A DNA stretch of 64,000 nucleotides from Charina bottae (lineage: Eukaryota > Chordata > Lepidosauria > Squamata > Charinaidae): assembly GCA_023362775.1 (NCBI GenBank), contig JALMGJ010000001.1, positions 63,436,001 through 63,500,000 on the forward strand, written 5' to 3'. A program made the position numbers and the translations under genes. The notes beneath the pieces were generated by a model, which was not told where the DNA came from, did no database searches, and saw nothing but the letters and a program-made list of their open reading frames with translations. Within the stretch, counting starts at the first letter, position 1. Each line of letters opens with the position of its first letter. Below, one piece after another: positions 31,666 through 42,183 of the stretch.

Positions 31666-33422
31666 GGTGAGGCTGAATCAAATCAGCTCCCTCCCCATCG
31701 AAAGGCAGACTGTGCTATTGACCCCGGAGCCCCTCTGCCCAAACCAAAAATCTACTCCATGACTTTAAAAGAGCGGGAGGCTTTGAGGGAGTTTATTGAC
31801 AAAAATTTGGAGCGAGGTTTCATCCGACCAGCCAATTCACCCCTGGGGGCTCCGGTATTGTTTCGCATGAAAAAAGATGGATCTTTATGCTTATGTACAG
31901 ATTATAGAGGACTCAATGCCATTACCACATCTAACAAATACCCACTTCCCCTCTTGCAAGACATGCTCACCCACTTGTCTACAGGGAAAATTTTCACGAA
32001 ACTGGATTTAAGAGAGGCATATTTTTGTGTGCGCATATGGGATGGGGATGAATGGAAAACTGCTTTTAACTGTCCTTTGGGGGCATTTGAGTATCTTGTG
32101 ATGCTGTTCGGCTTAAAAGGAGCCCCAGGGTGCTTTATGGTCTTAATTAATGAAGTGTTACATGACCTTTTATATAAAGGTGTGCTGGTGTACCTTGATG
32201 ATATTTTGATCTACACAGACAACATGGCCACCATGTAAAATTGGTCCGAGACGTCCTACAGAGACTAATAAAAGCTCAGCTGTACACTAAGCTCTCTAAA
32301 TGTGAATTCCATAAAGAACAGTTGGATTATCTGGAGTACAGAATTTCCCATAAAGGCATAGAAATGGATCTGGCAAAGGTACAGGATGTCTTGGCTTGGG
32401 CACCACCTAAAACTAGGAGGCAACTACAAAGTTTCCTCGGGTTTGCGAATTTTTACCGCCAATTCATCCCCAATTTTGCCCAAGTTGCGTCGCCTCTCAC
32501 TGACTTGTTAAAAACAAAAGGAAAGGCAAACGCTAAGAAAGCTAAACAACGTGGCGCTGCTTTGAATTGGACGGCGGAATGCCAACAGGCTTTTGATCAC
32601 CTAATGACTTTATTCACTGCTGAGCCCATCTTAAAACACCCCGACCCTACCCTGCCCCGTGTCATCCAGGTTGACGCTTCTGATGTCACAATTGGTTGCA
32701 TTTTGCTGCAAAGGGGCGAGAAGGGGGCTTTGCAACCATGTGCATATATTTCCCGCAAGTTCACTGACACTGAACAACGATGGCATGTTTGGGAGAAAGA
32801 GGCTTTTGCTGTCCGTCACGCACTTGTACCTTGGCGCCACCTGTTGGAAGGAGCTTCACATCTGTTTGAGGTTTGGACAGATCACAAAAATCTCCAAGAG
32901 TTCCAATCTCCCAGAAAACTGAATCCCAAACACATCCGTTGGGCACAATTGTTTACCCGCTTTAATTTTACTTTGAAGTACATACAGGGTGGGAAAAACT
33001 TTCTCGCGGACACTCTTTCTCGCCAGCCCCAACATATCGGCCATCGGGAGGAGGTTTTTGACTCTGTCATTCCTCCTCCCCTTGGATTGGTTCCTGTCAT
33101 TCCTAATACCACGTCCACCTCACTGCCCGCAACACCTCCTCCCTTGCAGCAGCATAACATGAATAGGGAGGAGCTTGTCGACTCCGGATTGGTGGCCTTC
33201 ACTCGAAGCGCCAACTCCTCTCGGCCCACCATGCCTCCTGACTTGCAACAAGAGCTCTCTGTTTATCAACACCAAGATACATGTTTGTCTCAAAACAAAA
33301 CTAACCTTACTGAACACAACAGCATCTGGTGGCGCGGCAATCAAATTTATGTTCGAGCCTTTACGAAAAGATTTTGCAACGTTCACACAATTCCAAACCT
33401 GCCGGCCATTTCGGTTTTGTAA
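31666..33422 (+). pseudogene. Ty3/gypsy pol: reverse transcriptase and RNase H
   Basis: The N-terminal part (to 32238) carries the RT lead-in PPHRKADCAIDPGAPLPKPK, DYRGLNAITTSNKYPLP, KLDLREAYFCVRI and the active site YLDDILIYT. A stop at about 32238 separates this from 32241-33422 in another frame, which continues with the RT thumb/connection (QSFLGFANFYRQFIPNFAQV) and RNase H (VIQVDASDVTIGCILLQRGE ... TDHKNLQEF). The motif spelling is that of the chromovirus/Sushi-like branch of vertebrate Ty3/gypsy. The protein is broken and cannot be made as one polypeptide. Confidence 0.85.
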
Positions 33423-34355
33423 AGACTCTGCATCTCATACGCAGACAATTTTGGTGGCCATCCCTTTGAAAGGATGCCCAAGACTACATTTCCACATGTC
33501 CAGTATGTGCTATGTCCAAACGCAAAGTAGGTAAACCTACTGGACTTTTGCAAAATGTGGATAGCCCTACCAGACCTTGGGAACAAATAGCCATGGACTT
33601 CATTGTTGACTTACCTGAAAGTAAAAAGAAAACAGTTGTTCGGGTTGTCACTGATTTATACTCCAAACACATTTTATCCCATGTGCAGGGTTACCTACTG
33701 TGCCCCAACTGGCCAGACTGTTTGCGCAACACATCTATAAATTACACGACATGCCTTCCAGGGTCATCTTGGATCGTGGCCCACAGTTCACATCCAAATT
33801 TTGGAAAGCATTCCTTAAACTCATAGGGGCGGAGCAAGCTCTAAGCTCCGCCTTTCATCCTCAAACGGACGGATCGACTGAACGTGTGAATGCCATTCTA
33901 GAATAATATCTCTGATGTTACATTAGTTACCAACAGGACAACTGGGTGGACTTGCTTCCTTTTGCTGAAGTTGCTTATAACAATTCTGTTCACCAAGGCA
34001 CTGGATTTGCCCCTTTTCACATTGTATATGGCCAGAACTTCATCCCCATTCCTGAATTGTCTCAACAACTGGAACCGCCCCTCTTGGCTGATGAATGGAT
34101 CAAATGCATTCAGAAAAATTGGCCCGTCATGCTTCAAACCTTGCAGGAAGCTAAAGACACTTATAAACACTTTGCTGATCGCAAATGCGCTCCTGAATGG
34201 GACCTGTCTGTTGGCCAGCAGGTTTACCTCTCTACTAAACATCTTAAATCCACCCAACTATCTAAAAACTTGAGTGCTAAATTTATTGGACCTTTTCCTA
34301 TTACCAAAGTTATTAATCCCGTCACTGTTCAACTGCAGTTACCTAAAAATAGCAC
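33423..34355 (+). pseudogene. Ty3/gypsy pol: integrase, truncated
   Basis: The N-terminal zinc-binding part (TLHLIRRQFWWPSL...YISTCPVCAMSK) carries a stop. The core follows with WEQIAMDFIVDLPESK, VILDRGPQFTSKFWKAF and HPQTDGSTERVNAILE, so all three acidic catalytic positions are recognisable in pieces but spread over frames and interrupted by a stop after AILE. The C-terminal part reads VHQGTGFAPFHIVYGQNFIP and stops matching at 34355, where GC-rich hAT sequence begins. Any chromodomain and the 3' LTR are lost. Confidence 0.8.
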
Positions 34356-35638
34356 AGGATCCGGCCCCAGCCCAGCCCGGCCCGCAGCTTCGGCGCCCTC
34401 CCCTCGCCATCGCAAAAGTCCCAGGCGACTGCGGCCCGGGGATCCTGCCGCAGATGGGAAACCCAGCCTGCTCTCCCCACCCGCTTCCCACGCTCTCCGC
34501 TCCCCAGAATATCGTGGGATCCATCTGCGGCAGGATCCCCGGGCTGCACATCCTCCGCCACCGCCGCGGCCAAGAAGGCGAGAAGGGGAAAGGCCTTCGC
34601 CAGCGCCTGACGTCAAGGGCGGCGCGCGGCGCGGCACCCTCCCGCCCCATCAATCCCCCCACCCCGCCGTTCAGCGTCCCAGGCTCTTCACCCTGCGCCG
34701 CCCTGCCGCTCGCGTCCCGGGTCGCAGCGCTGTCGGAGGCGGTGCAGGAGCGGCTGCAGGGGCAACGTGTGTGCGTGAGAGTCAGCTCCGGGGGTTGCGG
34801 GGAGGGGGAGGCTGTGTTTCCCCCCTTTGGGTTGCAAACGGCCTTGCATGTGGGCCTGATCAAAGCCAAAACGCTTTTTTTTTTTGAAACGCGGCCCAGG
34901 ACGCAGCGCTGTCGGAGGCGGCGCAGGAGCGGCTGCAGGGGCTGCTGCGGCTGGAGATGGCGCTGCTCCGTGGCATCCAGGTGCTGGGCAAGGGCGCGGG
35001 CCCGGGACGCGAGCGGCAGGGCGGCGCAGGGCGCCTGGCCAGGGTGGCGGGGGGACGGAGCCAGCGGAGTTTTTCCGGGCGGCAGGACGGCGCGGGCAGC
35101 GCTGCTGGCGGAGCTGGAGGGAGCGGAGGGACCAGGCGTTCCCGTGGGCGCAGCGCGCGCTCTGCAACCCGCCTTGGAGAAGCCGCTGCGGGAGGCCCTT
35201 CGGGTGCACCCTCCCGCCCCATCAATCCCCCCAACCCGGCGTCCTCTCCCCCCGCTAACCCGAGCCCTGTAGCGGCCGGGGGAGCCGAGCCAGGCTCGGA
35301 CCGGAGGCGGCCAAGGGGAGAGCAGGCGGCTCTTCGCCCTGCCGCTCGCGTCCCGGGCCCGCGCCCTCGCCCAGCACCTGGATGCCACGGAGCAGCGGCA
35401 TCTCCAGCCGCAGCAGCCCCTGCAGCCGCTCCTGTGCCGCCTCCGACAGCGCCGCGTCCCGGGCCAGCAGCGCCTCCCTGCCGCGCCGGGCCTCGCTCAG
35501 TGCGAGAGCCAGGGGGCGGGGTTGGCGGGCGGGGGCCAATCGCGTGGAAGGGGTGGGGGTGAGTTCAGCTGCGGAAGAGCCACACTCAAGGGGCCAAAGA
35601 GCCGCATCTGGCTCGCGAGCCGCCATTTCCGACCCTTG
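34356..35638. mobile_element. Right part of a GC-rich hAT with internal inverted copies
   Basis: The right end gccgcatctggctcgcgagccgc...ccgacccttg is nearly identical to that of the hAT at 10164-13435. It is preceded by one GC-box/CCAAT unit (35508-35565). No matching left terminus exists: at 34356 the sequence passes directly into the Ty3 integrase. The interior is different from the first copy and contains three copies of a segment beginning gcagcgctgtcggaggcggy (plus at 34724 and 34901, minus at about 35337-35464), plus a short inverted repeat of ggggatcctgccgcagatgg around 34437-34545. Long open frames on both strands are composition-driven. Confidence 0.75.
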
Positions 35639-35712
35639 GCCTAGTATATCTCTTATCTTAATTTGCTTTAATTTTTCTGATTCCCTCTGTCACTACACTC
35701 TCAAGTATGTAA
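35639..35712 (-). repeat. CR1-like LINE relic, part 1
   Basis: On the minus strand this continues the CR1-like text of 40003-40750 once the copia insertion is removed. The copia duplication TGTAA (35708-35712, 40003-40007) marks the break. Confidence 0.45.
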
Positions 35713-36164
35713 TGTCGCAGAGGGAGCGCGGATGGAGCGGCCTGCTTCTCTCCTAGGCACCAGTGATCCAAGTACTATGCAGTAAATAGACTCCAAATCA
35801 GAAGTTAAACAAATATCCTATTTACTTTATATACATACGTATTTACAGATCACTTCCACAGGTAACAAATGATACACCATCAACGATACAGCTTTCACGA
35901 GGTAAAATGGGAATAAAATAGAATACAGAAACCTCTGCATTTATAGTCAAACTGACCTATCACATTATAGGTCAATCTTGTTAACTACCACACCCAACTT
36001 AACTCTAAGCACCTGTTGAATGAGTCACACATGACACATCATTCCTACAACAATGGCTGCTAATTGAGTGACTGTGCAGAATATTTCACCTTTTACCTAG
36101 AAATCAAGCCTCTCTGTATAATTTATATCTAGAAGTAAATTCCTGGGTTTATCAAACCCTAACA
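35713..36164 (-). repeat. 3' LTR of copia family A
   Basis: 452 bp. It differs from the 5' LTR (39550-40002) at only a few positions (for example tacagatcac/tacagaccac and gttgaatgag/gttgttatgag), which implies recent insertion. Confidence 0.95.
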
Positions 36165-36662
36165 CCCCTTCAATTTACAATAGATATTACATTCACATAT
36201 ACAGAATAGAAGACATACACATTTGAGATATACACATCCTATGTCTATCTATGCTTAGAGGCTTTGTCATCACATCTGCTACATTACACTCAGATGGACA
36301 ATATTGCAAATCAATACAATACAATACAATTCCAATACAATACAATAAACTTCCAATTATTGACTGATCACATATTCTTGATCACATGAAGTTTGTTCAT
36401 CGTCTCCAGTCTCTGTCATGACAAAACCCGTTGTCATCGGGGTTGAAACTTCTAACCCCCATCAACCTTCTGAATACCCATTCCTAGGTAATTCTTAATT
36501 TCTCCCAGATCTTTGACATCAAAGTGCTGTTTCAGATTTTCAGTAAATTCAATTACCCTGCTTTGATCTTTCGCTATAAGACACAAATCGTCTACAAATA
36601 TCAAAAGCAAAATCTGTTCATCATATTCACATTGCTTTACATACAGACATGGGTCAGCTATA
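36165..36662 (-). pseudogene. Remnants of copia RT active site and RNase H end
   Basis: On the minus strand, out of frame with the main ORF, 36480-36655 encodes ADPCLYVKQCEYDEQILLL, IFVDDLCLIAKDQSRV and DVKDLGEIKNYLGM. That is the region around the RT catalytic FVDD (36587-36598). Nearer the 3' LTR (about 36240-36310) the words QYCPSECNVADVMTKPL are the usual C-terminal end of copia RNase H. The RT segment between the ORF end and DPCLY, and most of RNase H, are missing. Confidence 0.8.
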
Positions 36663-39272
36663 CTACACTTGAATCCCAGCTGCTGCCATTGCTAAGGCAA
36701 ACCTAAATGTCTCCCCTCTTAGCGTTGGTGCAAAAACTTCATCATAAGTCTGATTCTTTATCTGGGAAAATCCTTGTGCTACCAACCTAGCCTTATACTG
36801 AATATCACCATTCACTAAGGTTTTCTTCTTATACACCCATCTACAGCCTACTGCTCTATGCCTCTCAGGCAGCCTAGTAGATTTGAAAACCTTATGAGAA
36901 TTAATGGCTTTCATTTCCACATCCATAGCAGCTCTCCATCTACTCTGCTCGGATTGTGGCAACTTCAATACGTCCCTGTAATTACGAGGTTCATAATCAG
37001 TAAAACACACTTTTACATCACCTGGTGTATAACGTTGAGGTGGTATGCCCTTGTTAACTCTCTCAGATCTACGCAATACTGTAGCATCCTGCATCATTGG
37101 CACACTAGGAGTTAATTCCTCTTCCTTCTTAATCACATCAGAGGCCTCTGTCCGCTCTGAAAACTCAAAACTTCTCTGACTAGGAAGATAAACCTCACTA
37201 CTCCCGTGTAATCTCTGCCAATTGCTGTGCTCACTAAAACTTGCTGAGCTAGAGATAACAACTTTCCTGCCATCAGTGAACCTATATCCTTTGGTCCCTG
37301 GCTCATACCCCACAAACGTCAGCTTCTGTGCTTTTGCCTGCCCTTTCCTACGTACCTCCTTATTCACGTGAACATAGGCAGTGCACCCAAACACCTTCAA
37401 ATGAGCTAATGGTGGCTTCTTGCCATATAACATATGATATGGAGTTTGGTTTACAGATACACTCCATAACCTGTTAATTAAATAATTAGCAGTTAATATT
37501 GCCTCTCCCCAGTATCCTCTTGATAACCCTGAGTCAGCAATGAGTGAATCCTTCACTGTCTGCAATGCCAAATTCCTACGTTCAGCCACGCCATTCTCAG
37601 CTGAACTATGTGGGTTAGTTCTCCTATGCACAATGCCCCTTCTACGGAGCCATTGCTGAAAACTCCCACTCAGAAACTCTGTACCCCGGTCAGTTTGTAA
37701 ACTACACACCTTTGTGCTATACCTACGTTCTACAAACTGCACCCAGTTTCTAAACTTTTCAAATGTTTGGCTTTTAGCTTTCAATAGGTAACAGAGCCCA
37801 AATCTAGTGTAATCATCTACAATGACTAAAACATATTTAGCACCCCCTATTGAAGCTGGTAATGGACCAATTAAGTCAGCGTGAACTAATTCAAAACATT
37901 TATGTGACTTCCTATCACTGAATTTGCTCACAGGAAACACCTTTGACTTTGCAACCTTACAAGCTGTGCAATCCAAATACACTTGGCACCTTTTCAATTC
38001 CATTCCAGAACTTGCTTCTGACATCTTTTCAATCACTTTGAAACTCGGATGTCCAAGCCTCCTGTGCCACAGATGCGCACACGAATCATGTGTTGGCTTA
38101 TTAATCGTAGCTAAACCATGATGGCTGCTGCTTGTCCTGGCTTGTACAATTTCATAAAGACAGTTTTGCAAAATACCTTTGCCACAAACATTGTTATCCT
38201 TCATAACAATACATTCATTATTACCAAACTGTACAGTATAACCCTGTTTATCCAATTGTGACACACTAATTATATTGTACTCCAGTTCAGGTACACACAA
38301 CATTGATAATTCAATATTTAACCCTGTTACATATACATATCCCTTACCAGTCACAGATGCAATGCTTCCATTAGCTAGAGTAACATGATCTCTATCAGCT
38401 TGCATAAAACTCTTAAACATCTGTCTGTTATTTCCTATATGCTGACAAGCCCCACTGTCAATTAGAAATGGTCCCTTTAAATTTTGTTCTTCACTTGAAC
38501 TAATTAAAGACAGCTGTGCAGCGTCTCCAGGCTTGGAAATTCTCAGCTTAGCCTTCGGCTTCCGTTTCTTATCACAATGTTTCAACAAATGCCTTTTCGA
38601 CCCACAGTTAAAACATTTTCGTACATGCAAAACATTCTCAGAATATTCCTTAACACAAACACTGTTTTGCTTAGCACTAATTACATTAGAACACTGCTGC
38701 CTCCTTTGTTCTTCTTCTAAAAGTCTGCTAGATAAGTACCTTATGGTTAAATCTTTCTCAGATAACGACCCAAAGCTCATTGCCAAAGTATCCCACGTTT
38801 CATTTAAAGAACTGAGAATTATATACACTTTGTTAGCTTCTGTAAATTGCATATCTCTCTGAGCCAATTCCTGGAACAACCCTGTCATAAAATGCAGGTG
38901 ATCCCTTATATTATCAGATACCCCTAATCTAGCATGATAAAGTTTTCGTGTCAGTAAAACCTTACATAACGGTGAGCTTCTTAGATAAACATTCTTTAAA
39001 GCTTCCCAACACTTATAGGCTAACTGACAGTCTCTAACATAACACAACTGGCTATCTTCCAGACATAAAATTATGCTTGCCAATGCTCTATCGTCCTTTA
39101 GAGCAACTTCTTCATCTTCCAGGTCTGGTTCAGGGCAAAGTACACTCCTCCAAAGCCCTTCACGCCGAAGATACATTTCCATTTTATATGACCATGACGA
39201 ATAATTAGTGTCATTCAGTCTCTCCAGAGGAAATCCTCCCCCGACTGCAGGCAACATCTTCGCTGTGCTCAT
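36663..39272 (-). CDS. Copia Gag-protease-integrase polyprotein, 869 aa, RT truncated
   Basis: Uninterrupted frame. Residues about 15-200 are a copia Gag domain (LNDTNYSSWSYKMEMYL). A CCHC zinc knuckle uses C220, C223, H228 and C233. The aspartic protease motif IDSG has D272. The pre-integrase zinc region starts LWHRRLGHPSF at 401 with DCTACKVAKSK near 434. The integrase core has D466, D528 and E564 with the D35E spacing. The RT N-terminal part begins near residue 780 (GCRWVYKKK, KARLVAQGFSQ) and ends after MAAAGIQV. A complete copia polyprotein would be about 1,300-1,450 residues, so the catalytic RT and RNase H are not in this protein. The start is the first ATG after the leader and the Gag match begins at once. 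Gag, protease and integrase might still be made. Confidence 0.9.
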   Translation of the reverse strand: MSTAKMLPAVGGGFPLERLNDTNYSSWSYKMEMYLRREGLWRSVLCPEPDLEDEEVALKDDRALASIILCLEDSQLCYVRDCQLAYKCWEALKNVYLRSSPLCKVLLTRKLYHARLGVSDNIRDHLHFMTGLFQELAQRDMQFTEANKVYIILSSLNETWDTLAMSFGSLSEKDLTIRYLSSRLLEEEQRRQQCSNVISAKQNSVCVKEYSENVLHVRKCFNCGSKRHLLKHCDKKRKPKAKLRISKPGDAAQLSLISSSEEQNLKGPFLIDSGACQHIGNNRQMFKSFMQADRDHVTLANGSIASVTGKGYVYVTGLNIELSMLCVPELEYNIISVSQLDKQGYTVQFGNNECIVMKDNNVCGKGILQNCLYEIVQARTSSSHHGLATINKPTHDSCAHLWHRRLGHPSFKVIEKMSEASSGMELKRCQVYLDCTACKVAKSKVFPVSKFSDRKSHKCFELVHADLIGPLPASIGGAKYVLVIVDDYTRFGLCYLLKAKSQTFEKFRNWVQFVERRYSTKVCSLQTDRGTEFLSGSFQQWLRRRGIVHRRTNPHSSAENGVAERRNLALQTVKDSLIADSGLSRGYWGEAILTANYLINRLWSVSVNQTPYHMLYGKKPPLAHLKVFGCTAYVHVNKEVRRKGQAKAQKLTFVGYEPGTKGYRFTDGRKVVISSSASFSEHSNWQRLHGSSEVYLPSQRSFEFSERTEASDVIKKEEELTPSVPMMQDATVLRRSERVNKGIPPQRYTPGDVKVCFTDYEPRNYRDVLKLPQSEQSRWRAAMDVEMKAINSHKVFKSTRLPERHRAVGCRWVYKKKTLVNGDIQYKARLVAQGFSQIKNQTYDEVFAPTLRGETFRFALAMAAAGIQV

Positions 39273-39531
39273 CTGTCCTCAGCCCCTTCTGGGCAGACAC
39301 CGATGATTAAAGACACAGACCTTATCAGAACGTCCTCCAGCTGCAAAACAAGCGTAGGAGGAAAAAAAAAAAAACACACACGCAGACACGGAGCCTGGTA
39401 AAGCTCCAAATCACTCCAAATAGCCACACGACTCCTGGATAGGCTTCCAAAGCTTCCAGCTCACAGACTGCACACGATCCACCGATCCACAGCCAGTGCA
39501 AAGCCTTCCATCGTCTATGGCGTCTCTGCCG

Positions 39532-39549
39532 CCTCTGGGCCCGTAACCC
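39532..39549 (-). promoter_or_regulatory. Primer-binding site complementary to tRNA-iMet anticodon region
   Basis: Directly after the 5' LTR the minus strand reads GGGTTACGGGCCCAGAGG. The vertebrate initiator tRNA-Met anticodon arm reads CUGGGCCCAUAACCC (from memory), whose complement GGGTTATGGGCCCAG differs from the site at one base. This is the half-tRNA priming scheme known for Drosophila copia, not the usual tRNA 3'-end site. Confidence 0.75.
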
Positions 39550-40002
39550 TGTCGCAGAGGGAGCGCGGATGGAGCGGCCTGCTTCTCTCCTAGGCACCAG
39601 TGATCCAAGTACTATGCAGTAAATAGACTCCAAATCAGAAGTTAAACAAATATCCTATTTACTTTATATACATACGTATTTACAGACCACTTCCACAGGT
39701 AACAAATGATACACCATCAACGATACAGCTTTCACGAGGTAAAATGGGAATAAAATAGAATACAGAAACCTCTGCATTTATAGTCAAACTGACCTATCAC
39801 ATTATAGGTCAATCTTGTTAACTACCACACCCAACTTAACTCTAAGCACCTGTTGTTATGAGTCACACATGACACATCATTCCTACAACAATGGCTGCTA
39901 ATTGAGTGACTGTGCAGAATATTTCACCTTTTACCTAGAAATCAAGCCTCTCTGTATAATTTATATCTAGAAGTAAATTCCTGGGTTTATCAAACCCTAA
40001 CA
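39550..40002 (-). repeat. 5' LTR of copia family A
   Basis: 453 bp. In element orientation it starts TGTTAGGGTTTG and ends CTCTGCGACA. It contains a TATA-like gactataaatgc region and tatataaag toward its end, so it probably drives the element's transcription. Confidence 0.95.
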
Positions 40003-40750
40003 TGTAACTTATATTTTCTGTAGTAAAGACAAATGCAAAGAATCCATTGAGTTTCTCCACAGTCCCTATATCCTCCCTGAGGATCCCTTTCACTCCTTTA
40101 TCAACAGCCAACCACTTCCCTGGCTGATTTTCTACTTCAAATATATTTAAACAAATTCTTATTGTTCCCCATTATGTTTGTTGCCATTTTCTTTTTCAGT
40201 TCTTTTCTTTTCTGCATTCCTTATTCTTATCACACATTTTTTTCTGCCAGTTTGTGCTCTTTATTTGCTGTCTTTAAGGCATTCCATTTTCTGATAGAAG
40301 CCTTAACTTTCACTATTTCCTGGATAACTCTTCTTAGATTTGGTTGACCCTTTGATACTGTGGAATATATTCTAGCTGAACCTTAATTCTTGTGATTTTA
40401 AAAAACCTTTACATTACAGATACAGATAAAACATTACAGATACAGATTTTAGCCTTCTTGTCTTTTCCTTTCAGTCATTTTTTACTAGTTCCCCTACTTT
40501 TTTAGAAATTTCCCCTTTTGAAGTCAAATATAGTTGTGTTGGACTGTGCTAGCAGTTTTCCCATTTGCATGTTTGTTAAATTTAATGGAATTATGGCTAA
40601 TATTTCTTTTTGGCTCCATAACGCTAACATCTCACCACAGATCATGGTCAGATTAAATCTAAGGTTGCCTTAAATCTAAGGTTGCCTTTCTTTGGCTGGT
40701 TCGGAGATCAAACGTTCTAAGGAACAATCATTTAGGATTTCTAAAAATTA
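40003..40750 (-). repeat. CR1-like LINE relic, part 2
   Basis: Minus-strand words such as GKWLAVDKGVKGILREDIGT and VEKLNGFFAFVFTTENIS read like the CR1 segment before the reverse transcriptase core (...LNAFFASVFT...). Earlier text is too decayed to frame. The 3' side limit is approximate. Confidence 0.45.
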
Positions 40751-40995
40751 GGTTTGTTTGTCATGGCTTCAGGATGAACATATTCAGTCTATGTAGGATA
40801 AATGTTGTCCCCATTACAATAATTTCCTTGCAAGCTCCCTTGGTTTCTTTCAACATCTCAATAGAGACCTTTCTGTTTGGCTCAGTGAGAAAGAGGTGTA
40901 GATCAGCTGTTGAAATAGTAGTATATGTAGGAATTGAGAAGCATATTAATCTCATCCACACAGTCCTCTGGCACTGGTTCCAAGATGGCCTACTT

Positions 40996-41912
40996 GTTAT
41001 TTTTTGAGGATAAGCCTCCATTTTGGAGACAGCCTCCTGCTAAGGCAGGCTGAAGCCAGATCAAGATAAAGTTGTGCTTCCCATCAGAAAATGGAAGGAA
41101 ACCTATGCAAACATTGTATGTCGCATGCAGATTGTGCATGGAGGGTAAGCAGCCTGATGGCCCCAGCTGGCCTGCTGCAGGGCAACCCTGGTTCAAAGCA
41201 GCCAAGGGGCTTATGCTTCCATGGCCATTTCTGTTTGGCTGCCAGACAGAACAGAACCTTGCTGGCAACCACTATTTTTTGTCAGGAAGTGTTAGCCTCA
41301 TGAAAGACATTCAGTATAAGAAGCGGGCTTAGATTACAGCCATACATTGGCAGCTCCTCCGGCTGCGGCTCCCACCGTTCAGCTGTACACAAAGAGGGTT
41401 GCCTTGCTTGGGGTTTTAGAGCAGCTGACTAAAGTCCTTTCTTCCTCCCTTGTTCCTTCCTTCTGCCAGTTGTCAACAAACTGCTCCATTTACCCATTAC
41501 CCATCACCAAACTCCATTTACCCATTACCCATCACCCATTACCCATCTCCATTTACTCCATTTACCCATTACCCATCACCAAATGAAGCTGTTCAAGCAC
41601 GCTAGGTCCCACAGTGCCTACCTCCTCTGTCTTTTCTCATCATTTGAAGGCATTTGGGGGGCTAGTGTTCTCCTGCCATTGGTAGAAGGAACTGATCTGG
41701 CCATGTTGCAGCCAGAGCGCCTCTTGCACACCAGCACTGTAGCCCCCATCAGCTGCAGAAGTCACCACCATCAGGGCTTTGTAGATGAGCCACTAATGGG
41801 GCAAGCGTATAATAATTTTGGATCAATAAACTATGCTATTGTGCTGAAGTGTATTCTGTTGGCTTCTCTGATAAGGGTCCCCACTGGGGGACAAAGATCC
41901 TAAATCAGGTTA
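40996..41912 (+). repeat. Possible solo LTR (retrovirus-like), unproven
   Basis: The region has an LTR-like order: a TATA-like gtataagaagcggg at about 41316 and AATAAA at 41825. It is followed by gtgctgaagtgtattctgttgg, ctctgataagggtc and cccactgggggacaaagatc, a U5-like text. No target duplication was found and no coding region accompanies it, so the ends are guesses. Confidence 0.35.
41483..41583. repeat. ACCCATTACCCATC minisatellite
   Basis: Irregular tandem units of tttacccattacccatcacc and acccattacccatctccatt. It lies inside the possible LTR above. Confidence 0.9.
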
Positions 41913-41919
41913 ATGTTAG

Positions 41920-42178
41920 CCAGAACAACACTCTTCTCTACCACCAATTTTGTACCAGCCTGCAGTGGTTTATAGCCTTGACTGCTCTTCAAAAATTCTA
42001 TGAAAGGATGTCATACAGATCTCCAGGGGTAAATTGTTCCATAAAACAGGAGCAGCATAACCTGAAAAACAATGTATTCTGCCCACCCACTTCTGATCTT
42101 GCTTGCCAGGCACCCTCAGCATGTCACTTTAAGTCAAACAAATGCTACAGGTTGGTTCTACCTGAAGCAAGCAGTCCT
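41920..42178. repeat. L2-like fragment
   Basis: The text ctccaggggtaaattgttcc, ataaaacaggagcagcataa resembles the L2 stretch at 59140-59175 (ctctgggggcaagatattcc, aaagggcgggcgctac). It is heavily decayed. Confidence 0.35.
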
Positions 42179-42183
42179 GCAGA

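Larger units (their letters stand above)
35713..40002 (-). mobile_element. Ty1/copia LTR retrotransposon (family A), internally deleted
   Basis: The 4,290-bp element has two near-identical LTRs, the 3' LTR at 35713-36164 and the 5' LTR at 39550-40002, TG...CA ends and the 5-bp duplication TGTAA on both sides. Downstream of the 5' LTR lie a primer site, a leader and an 869-codon frame. A polypurine stretch (gaagggg) abuts the 3' LTR. Parts of reverse transcriptase and most of RNase H are deleted, so it is not autonomous. It inserted into a CR1-like relic. Confidence 0.95.

Noticed and set aside
35639..35646. 8-bp duplication for the hAT at 34356-35638
   Set aside because: The expected partner gcctagta was not found beside any left terminus in the window, so the left end is lost.
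34339..35756. Long frames of 120-350 codons on both strands
   Set aside because: They straddle Ty3 integrase and GC-rich hAT DNA and depend on composition. Only the repeated ALSEAAQERLQG segment was kept, as a finding.
40996..41912. Complete endogenous retrovirus
   Set aside because: Only LTR-like signals are present. No gag, pol or env reading and no target duplication were found.
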